From CAWVSB01 sp046710535 (GTDB lineage Bacteria > Pseudomonadota > Gammaproteobacteria > Pseudomonadales > CAWVSB01): a DNA stretch of 64,000 bases. The stretch covers positions 1-64,000 of the forward strand of contig JBKEHH010000007.1 in assembly GCA_046710535.1 (NCBI GenBank), given 5' to 3'. Positions 7,349-15,176 of the stretch are shown here, piece after piece. Under the pieces are notes generated by a model. It saw only the letters and a program-made list of their open reading frames with translations. It had not been told where the DNA came from and did no database searches. Position 1 is the first letter of the stretch, and each line of letters starts with the position of its first letter. The translations under genes and the position numbers were made by a program.

Positions 7349-8110
7349 TTATAGATTTCTAAAATTAGGTTTACGTCTTTCCATTAGTGCGGCTTTGGCT
7401 TCTTCATTTTCGGGTGAGCCAGCTTGTTTTCTGGTGCCAGCCATTTCGCGAGCAAAGGCGGTGTCAATTGCTGTTTTTTGCGAGATTTTTAAACAGTGTT
7501 TAGTTTCACGCAATGCATTAATGGGCCACTGGGCAATTTGCGCCGCCTTTATTAAAGTTTTTTCTAATAGCTCTTCGTCGCTAAATTTGTTTGCTGCTAA
7601 GCCATATTCAACCGCTTTGTCAGCATCGATCCATTCAGAGCTTAAGATCAGTTCTGCCGCGCGCTGGGCGCCAATGTTATTTTTTAACATGTAACTAGCA
7701 GCAAACTCTGGCACTAAGCCCATGCTGGTATAGGCCAAGCGCATTCTCAGCGACTCACCGACATAGACCACATCGCAATGAAAGGTAAGAGCGGCGCCCA
7801 CACTAGTAGCTGTCCCGTTGACAGCGGCCAGCATAGGCTTGTCGAATGCGGCGATAGTTTTAGCGCAGGCTTCATAGGGTGACTTTTTCAGATCTGAAGC
7901 AATGGGGTCATGGGTGTCTGTGCCGGCACAAAAGTTTCCACCACTGCCGGTTAACACCACGGCAGCAATTGTGTTGTTGTTTTGTGCTTCCTTCATCACC
8001 GCTTGAAGTTCAAGCCACAGCGGGACATTGAGCGCATTTCTTTTATTGGGACGGTTAAGTGTCACTAATAAAACGCGATCAATTTGTTCGCGTAAAATAA
8101 TTTCTTTCAT
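7349..8110 (-). CDS. Enoyl-CoA hydratase/isomerase family protein
   Basis: A 253-residue crotonase-fold enzyme. It has the NRPNKRNALN entry motif near residue 20, the oxyanion-hole region LTGSGGNFCAGTDTHD near 50-65, and AAVNGTATSVGAALTFHCDVVY near 97-118. The usual catalytic glutamates around residues 110-140 are not both obvious (TSVGAAL in place of GGG.EL; VPEFAAS retains one Glu), so it may be an isomerase-type rather than a classical hydratase. A GAGAG ribosome-binding site precedes the start. It is a single minus-strand gene convergent with the TetR gene. The exact acyl-CoA substrate cannot be assigned. Confidence 0.8.
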   Translation of the reverse strand: MKEIILREQIDRVLLVTLNRPNKRNALNVPLWLELQAVMKEAQNNNTIAAVVLTGSGGNFCAGTDTHDPIASDLKKSPYEACAKTIAAFDKPMLAAVNGTATSVGAALTFHCDVVYVGESLRMRLAYTSMGLVPEFAASYMLKNNIGAQRAAELILSSEWIDADKAVEYGLAANKFSDEELLEKTLIKAAQIAQWPINALRETKHCLKISQKTAIDTAFAREMAGTRKQAGSPENEEAKAALMERRKPNFRNL

Positions 8111-8523
8111 AAATGCTCTCTATAATCCCACTATTATTTTATGTCGCTAAGCCGAACATTCTCATTTTGAAATTCGTTGATTTAACCGTGTCAACAATTT
8201 CTGCTGCTATAGTATCCAATAGGTACTGTATCTGGCTAGTGGGTACTTGCACGCCGCTAGATATAACTTTCTAATAGGTATAAATGGTCTAGATGAATAG
8301 TCACATGCTTAACTATTGGCACCGACTAATAAACTTATACCATGGACAAGTATTGATGATGAACTAGTTAGGTATATATGCTGTTTTTACTCAAATAATA
8401 GTAGATTTTTCTTCCGTGATGAGGTTTTCTACTAAATAAACAATTTATATTGAAATATAATAGTAGTATCTGCTCATTTGATGCATTTCAGCGTATCGCT
8501 AAAGGTTAATTTCGGGGTCGGTT
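8111..8523. other. Intergenic region upstream of the D-glutamate operon
   Basis: About 410 A+T-rich bases between the divergent enoyl-CoA hydratase and DUF1445 genes, with no coding frame I can support. It must hold promoters in both directions. A TATAAT at 8456-8461 lies 62 bases before the DUF1445 start, but no good -35 is at the right spacing. GGGGTCGG just upstream of 8524 is a plausible ribosome-binding site. Confidence 0.5.
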
Positions 8524-9312
8524 ATGGATAAGGCAATATCGCCAGCACAATTACGTCAGCTCATTCGCAGCGGCGGGCACACTGGTAATACCTCTGGTTA
8601 CGGTAAAGGCTATGTTCAATGTAATTTAGTGATATTACCGCAAGACTGGGCGGCAGATTTCTTGAAATTCTGTCAGCTTAATCCTAAGCCTTGTCCGTTG
8701 GTTGCTGTGTCAGAAAATCCTGGTGACATAGGCTTGCCGGAGCTATGCCAGGATCTCGATATTCGCAGTGATTTACCAAGTTATCGTATTTTTAAAGATG
8801 GCGTATTAGCTGAAGAAGTTAATGACATAATCAGCCATTGGCGAGATGACTTGGTGGTATTTGCTCTGGGCTGCTCATTCTCATTCGAGGAAGCGCTATT
8901 GGCCGATGGTTTAGATGTGCGCAATGTGAGCGAAGACTGCAATGTGCCCATGTATAGAACCAATATAGCGTGTAAATCTGCCGGGCCATTCAAGGGCGAC
9001 ATGGTTGTTAGCATGCGCCCGTTTAATGCCTTAGATGCCATTAGATCTATACAAATCTGTAGTCGTTTTCCTGCGGTCCATGGCGCACCAATCCATATGG
9101 GTGACCCAGCGCTTATTGGTATTGACGACATTAATACTACTGACTTTGGCGACAGCGTTACTATTAAAGAAAACGAAATTCCTTTATTTTGGGCCTGCGG
9201 CGTTACCCCTCAAGTAGTACTTGAACAAGCTAAACCACCTTTTTGTATTACCCATAGCCCCGGTTGTATGTTGGTGACAGACATGCCCAACAGCAACCTG
9301 GCCATAATGTAA
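8524..9312 (+). CDS. DUF1445 / YcsI-like putative hydro-lyase (D-glutamate cyclase N-domain homologue)
   Basis: A 262-residue soluble protein of the DUF1445 (YcsI) family. Recognisable segments are the N-terminal RSGGHTGNTSGYGKGYVQ near residues 16-34, FALGCSFSFEEAL near 115, NVPMYRTNIAC near 140, and CITHSPGCMLVTDMPN at the C-terminus. In Bacillus the family sits with 5-oxoprolinase genes, and in animals it forms the N-terminal half of mitochondrial D-glutamate cyclase (DGLUCY), which turns D-glutamate into 5-oxo-D-proline. Here it is the first gene of a unit continuing into pxpABC and the DUF4392 gene, the other half of DGLUCY. A role in D-glutamate or 5-oxoproline metabolism is inferred. 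Confidence 0.85.
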   Translation: MDKAISPAQLRQLIRSGGHTGNTSGYGKGYVQCNLVILPQDWAADFLKFCQLNPKPCPLVAVSENPGDIGLPELCQDLDIRSDLPSYRIFKDGVLAEEVNDIISHWRDDLVVFALGCSFSFEEALLADGLDVRNVSEDCNVPMYRTNIACKSAGPFKGDMVVSMRPFNALDAIRSIQICSRFPAVHGAPIHMGDPALIGIDDINTTDFGDSVTIKENEIPLFWACGVTPQVVLEQAKPPFCITHSPGCMLVTDMPNSNLAIM

Positions 9313-9323
9313 GGGAGAGTCAA

Positions 9324-10055
9324 ATGTCATTACTTCTTAATTGTGATTTAGGTGAAAGCTTTGGGTCATACACAATGGGTATGGATGAAGCGGTTATGCC
9401 GCATATAGACCAAGCTAATATTGCCTGTGGTTTTCATGCTGGCGATGCAATGGTGATGCAAAAAACGCTAGGCCTCGCTAGGCAGCACAATGTTACTATT
9501 GGTGCGCATCCTTCTTATAAAGATTTAGCGGGTTTTGGTCGACGCTCAATGAATTGCAGCAGCGATGAAATTATTTCTGACGTTTTGTATCAGCTGTCAG
9601 CGCTTGACGGCATGGCCGCCAGTCAAGGCGTTTCGGTGGAATATGTTAAGCCTCATGGCGCCTTATACAATGACATGATGGCGAAGCCAGAGGTGCGCCT
9701 TGCCATTATGGAAGCCGTGGCCAGTTTTCATCGGCGGATAAGTTTAATGTTGCAAGCCACGCCCAATGCACAGCAGCATAAAGATGAAGCAAAACAGTTT
9801 GGTTTGAATCTACAGTTTGAGGTGTTTGCTGATCGTTGTTATGACGATGACGGCAGTTTGCTAGCACGCACTAAAGAGGGCGCGGTGCACTCGCGTGAAA
9901 AAATGTTGGCGCAAGTAAAAAAATTCAATGAAACCGGACAACTAACGACAGTTAGCGGCAAGTTATTAACGCTGCAAGCGGACACCTTATGCGTGCATGG
10001 CGATAATATTGAAGGTGTAACAGCCATTGAAGCAATTCGGGAATTAATCAGTTAA
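9324..10055 (+). CDS. pxpA: 5-oxoprolinase subunit PxpA (LamB/YcsF family)
   Basis: 243 residues, the usual PxpA length. The N-terminus NCDLGESFGSYTMGMDEAVM and the IACGFHAGDAMVM and GAHPSYKDLAGFGRR motifs are diagnostic of the LamB/YcsF family, which adopts a deacetylase-like fold. With PxpB and PxpC it forms the prokaryotic ATP-dependent 5-oxoprolinase that opens 5-oxo-L-proline to L-glutamate. I place the start at 9324, where GGGAGA lies six bases upstream; an in-frame ATG at 9264 would overlap the preceding gene. The stop overlaps pxpB by one base (TAATG). Confidence 0.95.
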   Translation: MSLLLNCDLGESFGSYTMGMDEAVMPHIDQANIACGFHAGDAMVMQKTLGLARQHNVTIGAHPSYKDLAGFGRRSMNCSSDEIISDVLYQLSALDGMAASQGVSVEYVKPHGALYNDMMAKPEVRLAIMEAVASFHRRISLMLQATPNAQQHKDEAKQFGLNLQFEVFADRCYDDDGSLLARTKEGAVHSREKMLAQVKKFNETGQLTTVSGKLLTLQADTLCVHGDNIEGVTAIEAIRELIS

Positions 10056-10747
10056 TGAGTAGCCCTTTTCCCTATATTCAGGTTGCCGGTGAAAACTCGG
10101 TAGTCATTTATTTTGGCGATATTACTAGCGCTGAGATATCTGCCCGAGTGCAGCAATGTGCAGACTTGATTGCTAGCGAACTTGGCGCTGCATTAATCGA
10201 TATTGTGCCATCTTATGCTTCATTGTTAGTGATTTATAACGCCTTTGAAATAGACCATTTGGCGGTTAATAAAACGCTGAGAAAAATACTATCTAACTTA
10301 GCAGAAGTGAAAATTAGCGATGGCAAAGTTGTTCTGTTACCAGTGTATTACAGCACTGAAAGCGGACCTGATTTAGAGCTTCTTGCAAATAACGCGGGGC
10401 TCGGTGTCGATGATGTTATTGCGATTCATCAAAGCCAAGAATATAGAGTGTATGCCATTGGTTTTGCTCCAGGCTTTGCTTACTTAGGTGAAGTAGATAA
10501 GAGAATAGCGGCGGCGCGTTTAGCAACGCCCAGACAAAAAGTACCCCGTGGTGCGGTGGGTATTGCCGATAGGCAAACAGCCGTTTACCCAGCTGTGTCG
10601 CCTGGTGGTTGGAATCTGATCGGACTATGCCCGCAGCGAATGTTTGACCCAAGCGCTAGCCCAACTATGCCAGTTACCGTTGGCGACAGGGTTAAGTTTG
10701 CAGCTATTTCACGTGATGAGTTTTTAGCATTAGGCGGTGCGCTGTGA
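10055..10747 (+). CDS. pxpB: 5-oxoprolinase subunit PxpB (KipI / allophanate hydrolase subunit 1 family)
   Basis: 230 residues of the KipI/AHS1 family. Visible are the N-terminal GENSVVIYFGDITS, the central YAIGFAPGFAYLGEVD, and the C-terminal VSPGGWNLIGLCPQRMFDP signatures. It forms a heteromer with PxpC in ATP-dependent 5-oxoproline hydrolysis. It overlaps pxpA by one base at its start and pxpC by four bases at its end (GTGA), indicating strict co-translation of the three subunits. In Bacillus the homologue KipI also inhibits a sporulation kinase, a role not expected here. Confidence 0.95.
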   Translation: MSSPFPYIQVAGENSVVIYFGDITSAEISARVQQCADLIASELGAALIDIVPSYASLLVIYNAFEIDHLAVNKTLRKILSNLAEVKISDGKVVLLPVYYSTESGPDLELLANNAGLGVDDVIAIHQSQEYRVYAIGFAPGFAYLGEVDKRIAAARLATPRQKVPRGAVGIADRQTAVYPAVSPGGWNLIGLCPQRMFDPSASPTMPVTVGDRVKFAAISRDEFLALGGAL

Positions 10748-11676
10748 GCCTAACAGTTAACCAAGCCGGAATGCTTAGCTTGCTGCAAGATACCGGGCGT
10801 TATGGCAAACATGATATCGGCTTAACCACCGGCGGACCAATGGATGCGGTGGCATTTAAATGGGCTAACCGCCTACTGGATAATAAGCTGTCTGCTACCG
10901 CTATAGAAGTAACAGTTGGTGGTTTAGAGTTAGCAGCAATGGTGGATACTTTTATTGTAGTGACTGGCGCAAAAGTGCCATTAACAATTAATGCTGTCGA
11001 TAAAGCGCTATGGCAAGTACACGCTGTTAGCGTTGGCGATATTATAAAATTAGGTTTTGCTACTGAAGGTATGCGTGCGTATTTGTCAGTTGCTGGTGGT
11101 TTTAAAGTTGCTCTCCAGTTTGATAGCGCGGCTACCGTTACCCGAGAAAGCGTTGGTGGATTAAATGGTGGGCCGCTAAAAATTGGTGACATATTACCTT
11201 GTGATGGGGTTAGCAGTATTACGCCGTTAAAGTTAGCGCAACGTTACTGGCCAACCTATAAACAAGAGGTAGTGTTACGGGTGGTGCTAGGTTATCAGCA
11301 AGATAGCTTTAGCGAGCATCAACAATGGCGATTTTTTAACAGTGAATACGCTGTATCTGCTAGAAGTGACCGAATGGGGTTTCGCCTCGAAGGTGCTGAA
11401 ATAAACTGTGATATTAAAGGTATTTTATCTGAAGGAATTTGTTTTGGTGCTATTCAAATCCCTGCGGATGGTCAGCCTATTGTGCTACTAAATGATCGTC
11501 AAACAATTGGCGGTTATCCAAAAATTGGCTCAGTCTTGTCTATGGATTGCGCTAAGCTCGCGCAATCGCCTGTGGGGAGTAAAGTCCTATTTAAGGCAAT
11601 AGACATTTACCAGACACAAAACCTAATTCACTTAGCGCAAAGCCAATTTCAGCGTATTCCTATGGAAGAATGTTGA
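10744..11676 (+). CDS. pxpC: 5-oxoprolinase subunit PxpC (KipA / allophanate hydrolase subunit 2 family)
   Basis: 310 residues, normal for PxpC. It begins with a GTG that overlaps the pxpB stop. Family signatures are LLQDTGRYGKHDIGLTTGGP near residues 13-32, SVAGGFKV near 115, RSDRMGFRLEG near 207, and the C-terminal QIPADGQPIVLLNDRQTIGGYP. Its partner subunits are directly upstream. The next gene (DUF4392) starts one base after its stop, so the 5-oxoprolinase and the putative D-glutamate cyclase are made from one message. Confidence 0.95.
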   Translation: MSLTVNQAGMLSLLQDTGRYGKHDIGLTTGGPMDAVAFKWANRLLDNKLSATAIEVTVGGLELAAMVDTFIVVTGAKVPLTINAVDKALWQVHAVSVGDIIKLGFATEGMRAYLSVAGGFKVALQFDSAATVTRESVGGLNGGPLKIGDILPCDGVSSITPLKLAQRYWPTYKQEVVLRVVLGYQQDSFSEHQQWRFFNSEYAVSARSDRMGFRLEGAEINCDIKGILSEGICFGAIQIPADGQPIVLLNDRQTIGGYPKIGSVLSMDCAKLAQSPVGSKVLFKAIDIYQTQNLIHLAQSQFQRIPMEEC

Positions 11677-11677
11677 G

Positions 11678-12529
11678 ATGACAAAACTAAATATTGATGA
11701 CATTGAACTTAGTCAGAAAATTGAAAATTTGCTGGTACAGAAAAACGTGCGTGGTATGAAAGACGTACAGGAGGTGTTAAAGCCAGGCTACTACCTGCGC
11801 GCTGCAACGCTGCTAAATAGCTGCAAAGGCACGGTATTAATTGGCACTGGTTTTCCAGTAGATAACACTTTTGAAACCGATGGACCGGTGGGTGCCATCG
11901 CGCTCTATCAAGCATTAAAAATATTAGGTGCAAACCCTATATTGGTGTGTGGTGCGCCATTAGCAACAGTATTAGCAGATGACTTTAATGTTTATGAAAT
12001 TACCGTCGGCGATTTAACTAGCGCTGAGGCAGAAACACAAGTTGCATTGGCAGAGCTTAATCCAGAATTAGTCATCTCTATCGAGCGACCCGGCTTGTCA
12101 GATAGCGGCGGCTACTTCAATATGCGCGGTGAAGATATTAGTCCTCGTTGTGCCTGCTTTGACTACTTTTTACGCCTCGCTAAATGCCCAACAATTGCTA
12201 TCGGTGACGGAGGTAACGAGATCGGTATGGGTAATTTAAAAGATGCGGTCAATAAATTAGATATAATTCCTGCAGCCACTACCTGTGACGAGTTATTGAT
12301 TGCTGATGTCTCTAATTGGGGGGCTCATGGATTGATTGCGTTGCTGGCAAAATGGAATGGCAGTGACTTGCTAGCGGCAATTCATACTGGCGATATTTTA
12401 CGCTACATTTCCGAACGCGGCGGGGTCGACGGGGTTACCCGTGAGAATACGTTAACGGAAGACGGCTTGCCGGTTAGTGAAGGGCAGAAAGTAATACTTA
12501 CTTTGCGGCAGCTTACTGGGTTTACTTAG
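11678..12529 (+). CDS. DUF4392 protein, D-glutamate cyclase C-domain homologue
   Basis: A 283-residue soluble protein of the DUF4392 family, the C-terminal domain of animal D-glutamate cyclase DGLUCY. Landmarks are TVLIGTGFPVDNTFETDGPVG near residues 50-70, LVISIERPGLSDSGGYFNMRGEDIS near 130-154, and a glycine-rich AIGDGGNEIGMGN near 172-184. It starts one base after pxpC. The joint presence with DUF1445 in one operon reconstitutes both halves of DGLUCY as separate polypeptides around 5-oxoprolinase. Conversion of D-glutamate to 5-oxoproline is inferred; which half carries the active site is not decided by the sequence. Confidence 0.85.
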   Translation: MTKLNIDDIELSQKIENLLVQKNVRGMKDVQEVLKPGYYLRAATLLNSCKGTVLIGTGFPVDNTFETDGPVGAIALYQALKILGANPILVCGAPLATVLADDFNVYEITVGDLTSAEAETQVALAELNPELVISIERPGLSDSGGYFNMRGEDISPRCACFDYFLRLAKCPTIAIGDGGNEIGMGNLKDAVNKLDIIPAATTCDELLIADVSNWGAHGLIALLAKWNGSDLLAAIHTGDILRYISERGGVDGVTRENTLTEDGLPVSEGQKVILTLRQLTGFT

Positions 12530-12545
12530 CAGTTTTGATACGAAA

Positions 12546-12580
12546 TAGTTAACTATAAAAGATCTAACGCTGAAAGATCT
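12546..12580 (+). promoter_or_regulatory. Palindrome and paired AAAGATCT direct repeats before dat
   Basis: In the 99-base gap before the aminotransferase gene lie a perfect palindrome TAGTTAACTA (12546-12555) and two copies of AAAGATCT (12558-12565 and 12573-12580), 15 bases start to start. This is the only sizeable gap within the D-glutamate gene run and could be an internal regulatory site. No regulator is identified. Confidence 0.3.
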
Positions 12581-12628
12581 GAGTAAAAAAGACTAAGATG
12601 TGAATAGGTAGATATGAGAGGCACTAAC

Positions 12629-13486
12629 ATGACTACGGTATATTTAAACGGCGATTACATGCCAATGAGTGAAGCAAAAATATCGCCTATGGACAGAGGG
12701 TTTTTGTTTGGTGATGGTATCTATGAAGTTATACCATCGTATTGCGGCCAGTTGGTGGGTTTTGGTCCGCATATTGATCGTATGCAAGATGGCTTGACTG
12801 CAGTTGGCATTAACTTAGATTTCTCTCATGAGCAATGGCGCGAGTTATGTGCAAATTTAATTGCAGAAAATGACGGTGATAATTTAGGTATCTATTTACA
12901 TGTCAGTCGTGGCATGGAGGAAAAGCGTTTCCATGCTTATCCTGAAAATATAAAGCCAACTGTTTATGCGTTCACCTTTGAAATTGCCCCAGCGCCGGTT
13001 GCTGATAAAGATAAAGTGAAAGGCTATAAAGTTTCTACTACCGAAGACATGCGTTGGCGTCGTTGTAATATTAAATCTACTTCTTTGCTTGGCAATGTTA
13101 TGCATTTTCAAAAAGGGCATGGAGAAGGTAGCAATGAAACAATTTTGTATAACAACAAAGGAGAGCTAACTGAAGCCAGTGCTTGTAATGTCTACATTGT
13201 TAAAAATGGTGTGGTTATTACGCCGCCATTGGATAATCAATTATTGCCTGGAATTACTCGGCATATTCTATTAGATGTATTGGCGAAAGACGGTTCAATT
13301 AAAGTTGAGGAGCGTATTGTCATGCTTGCTGAATTACGCGACGCTGATGAAGTATGGGTAACTAGCTCTAGCAAAGAAGTGGCCCCGGTTATTGAAGTTG
13401 ATGGTGTAGCGGTAGGTAATGGTGAAATTGGCGATGTTTGGTTAGCGGCACAAAAATTATATTCAGCGGGTAAGAGTAATTACTAA
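12629..13486 (+). CDS. dat: D-amino acid aminotransferase (class IV, PLP)
   Basis: About 285 residues with the fold-type IV aminotransferase signatures MDRGFLFGDGIYEVIPSY near residue 21 and RRCNIKSTSLLGNVM, whose lysine near residue 149 is the PLP-binding residue. The CNIKSTSLLGNV context resembles Bacillus D-alanine/D-glutamate aminotransferase rather than branched-chain IlvE. The enzyme interconverts D-alanine plus 2-oxoglutarate with pyruvate plus D-glutamate. I prefer the ATG at 12629, with GAGG seven bases upstream, over the ATG at 12614. The stop overlaps alr by one base, coupling it to alanine racemase. Branched-chain or 4-amino-4-deoxychorismate activity is a less likely alternative. 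Confidence 0.85.
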   Translation: MTTVYLNGDYMPMSEAKISPMDRGFLFGDGIYEVIPSYCGQLVGFGPHIDRMQDGLTAVGINLDFSHEQWRELCANLIAENDGDNLGIYLHVSRGMEEKRFHAYPENIKPTVYAFTFEIAPAPVADKDKVKGYKVSTTEDMRWRRCNIKSTSLLGNVMHFQKGHGEGSNETILYNNKGELTEASACNVYIVKNGVVITPPLDNQLLPGITRHILLDVLAKDGSIKVEERIVMLAELRDADEVWVTSSSKEVAPVIEVDGVAVGNGEIGDVWLAAQKLYSAGKSNY

Positions 13487-14565
13487 TGGCTAGACCGGCC
13501 CAAGCGATAATAGATCTAGCAGCGCTGCGGCATAATTATGCGTTGGCACAGCGGTTAGCTGGTAGCGGCAAAGTGTTAGCGGTGGTTAAGGCTAATGCTT
13601 ATGGCCATGGCATTGTTGAAGTGGCAGAAGTACTTGAGTCGTTAGCGCCCGCGCTTGGCGTCGCTTGCATTGAAGAAGCTATTCAATTGCGCAATGCGGG
13701 TATTAAAATACCAATATTATTGATGGAGGGTGCTTTCACTTTTGATGAAATAGTGGTCGCATCTGAGCAAGGCTTTTGGTTAATGCTCACCAATCAGCAG
13801 CAGTTAACTGAACTATTAACGGCAAAAATTACGCGGCCAATTAATATCTGGCTAAAAATTGATACCGGTATGCATCGCTTAGGAATAGAGCCTGCTGAGA
13901 CGGCTGATTTTTATCAACAATTAGTGGGCTGCAAGAACGTTAGAGAAGTTGTTATAGCTACCCACTTTGCCAGTGCTGACGATTTGGGTTCCAAATTTAC
14001 TGATCAGCAGTTAAGTATTTTTAATCAGGCAACTAATGGCATAGGGGCACCAGCAAGCCTTGCCAATTCAGCTGGTCTACTTGGCTGGCCTGCAGCGAGG
14101 CGTGATTGGTCCCGCCCTGGCTTTATGCTGTATGGCAATACGCCATTTGCTAAAGCTCATGTTGAGGCTGACAAGCTTCAACATGTAATGACGTTAAAGT
14201 CGGCTGTTATCGCTGTGTGTGACGTTCCTGCTGGTGACAGTGTTGGTTATGCCAATACCTGGGTAGCGCAGCGTGTATCAAGAATTGCCACTGTTGCTAT
14301 TGGTTATGGTGATGGTTATCCGCGGCAGGCACCGAACGGAACTCCAGTATTGATTAACGGGCAGCGGGTTGAGTTAGCCGGTAGGGTATCCATGGATATG
14401 ATCTCAATTGATGTTACCGATATTGAGAATGTGAAAATTGGTGATGAAGTGATTTTGTGGGGTGAAGCACTATCTACTAATGAGGTAGCTAGTTACGTTG
14501 ATACTAGCGGTTATGAAATGATGGCAAGAATGCCAGAGCGCGTGCCTAGAATTTATATTAACTAG
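13486..14565 (+). CDS. alr: Alanine racemase
   Basis: A 359-residue fold-type III PLP enzyme. The lysine of VVKANAYGHG at residue 35 carries PLP. The second catalytic base is the tyrosine of SVGYANTW near residue 254, and GYGDGYPR and RVSMDMISIDVT are family signatures. It interconverts L- and D-alanine. It overlaps dat by one base (TAATG), so the pair can link the L-alanine pool to D-glutamate through D-alanine. Because it is embedded in a D-glutamate/5-oxoproline unit, it may be a second, catabolic racemase (DadX-like) rather than the cell-wall one; the sequence alone does not decide. Confidence 0.95.
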   Translation: MARPAQAIIDLAALRHNYALAQRLAGSGKVLAVVKANAYGHGIVEVAEVLESLAPALGVACIEEAIQLRNAGIKIPILLMEGAFTFDEIVVASEQGFWLMLTNQQQLTELLTAKITRPINIWLKIDTGMHRLGIEPAETADFYQQLVGCKNVREVVIATHFASADDLGSKFTDQQLSIFNQATNGIGAPASLANSAGLLGWPAARRDWSRPGFMLYGNTPFAKAHVEADKLQHVMTLKSAVIAVCDVPAGDSVGYANTWVAQRVSRIATVAIGYGDGYPRQAPNGTPVLINGQRVELAGRVSMDMISIDVTDIENVKIGDEVILWGEALSTNEVASYVDTSGYEMMARMPERVPRIYIN

Positions 14566-14722
14566 CAATAGCTACAAGTTTTTTATCTGTTTCAAAATAA
14601 ATACTAACAATAAAAAACAATGTGATGATTATGGCTGAAATCAAACCATTGGTAATACACCGCCAAGTCAGTTGCTCGCTTACAACAAAGGCTGGTCAGT
14701 CTGCCAGCTTGCCAAATCTATG
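14566..14722. other. Non-coding stretch after alr
   Basis: Between alr and the small minus-strand ORFs lie about 157 bases without a supportable gene. A short hairpin GCTGG (14691-14695) / CCAGC (14704-14708) lies just beyond the end of the minus-strand 60-residue frame. On that strand it is followed by CTTTGTTGT, a weak terminator candidate. Confidence 0.3.
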
Positions 14723-14905
14723 CTAGCCTATGCTTTTACCGCGCCAAGTTTTCATCCAATAAAAGATAAAGTAAATAAACAGTGTGAAAGATATATATAT
14801 ATATATCTCATGTAAAACACTATTGGGTGAGGGGAAAAAGCGCTGAAAAACATGCATGCTTGATGATAGATATAACACTGTCACCGCACCAAAAAACCAA
14901 TTCAA
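14723..14905 (-). CDS. Possible small membrane protein or downstream fragment
   Basis: A 60-codon frame that could start at a TTG overlapping the stop of the small secreted-protein ORF just upstream. It ends in a strongly hydrophobic helix (IYIYISFTLFIYFIFYW) followed by a basic tail. The frame is open without a stop for about 120 codons (from near 15085), so it may instead be the rest of the upstream gene after a frameshift. A run of alternating TA (about 14792-14807) encodes the IYIYI segment. I do not recognise the protein. Confidence 0.3.
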   Translation of the reverse strand: MNWFFGAVTVLYLSSSMHVFQRFFPSPNSVLHEIYIYISFTLFIYFIFYWMKTWRGKSIG

Positions 14906-15069
14906 GCGTCGCTGCTTTTCGATTGATCGTCTGAAACAAATAGTGAGGAAAATAAAAATTTTAATCGGTTGAGAGGGATGAATATCATTGGTGGCAGTGT
15001 TGAGGCCGCAAGTAACTGGTTTGGTAGCAGTATGAGCAAGGTTGCAATTAAATAGTAAGGCTTCGACAT
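14902..15069 (-). CDS. Small secreted protein, 55 residues (unrecognised)
   Basis: An ATG at 15069 is preceded by AAGGA eight bases upstream and opens a 55-codon frame. Its first 22 residues form a convincing signal peptide: a lysine at position 3, the hydrophobic core YYLIATLLILL, and a likely cleavage after QLLAA. The mature part is about 33 residues and ends in a polar serine/aspartate-rich tail. The stop TGA overlaps a TTG that could restart translation in the adjoining frame. I do not recognise a family. It could be a genuine small exported protein or the N-terminus of a frameshifted larger one. Confidence 0.4.
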   Translation of the reverse strand: MSKPYYLIATLLILLPNQLLAASTLPPMIFIPLNRLKFLFSSLFVSDDQSKSSDA

Positions 15070-15176
15070 TTTCTATTCCTTGTTATTATTATTTTATTCA
15101 CCTAATCAAAAGATAGCCTACAGCAATAAATCAATTGTTTTATAAAGACCTTCTTCCAATCCCAAGCTGTAACTAT

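Noticed and set aside
7323..7694. Plus-strand open frame of 123 codons opposite the enoyl-CoA hydratase
   Set aside because: It lies antisense to a clear crotonase gene, has no ribosome-binding site or recognisable domain, and is a shadow of that gene's codon bias.
14792..14807. TA dinucleotide run as a possible phase-variable microsatellite
   Set aside because: Only about eight TA units in a region whose coding status is uncertain; noted with the small ORF but not treated as a switch.
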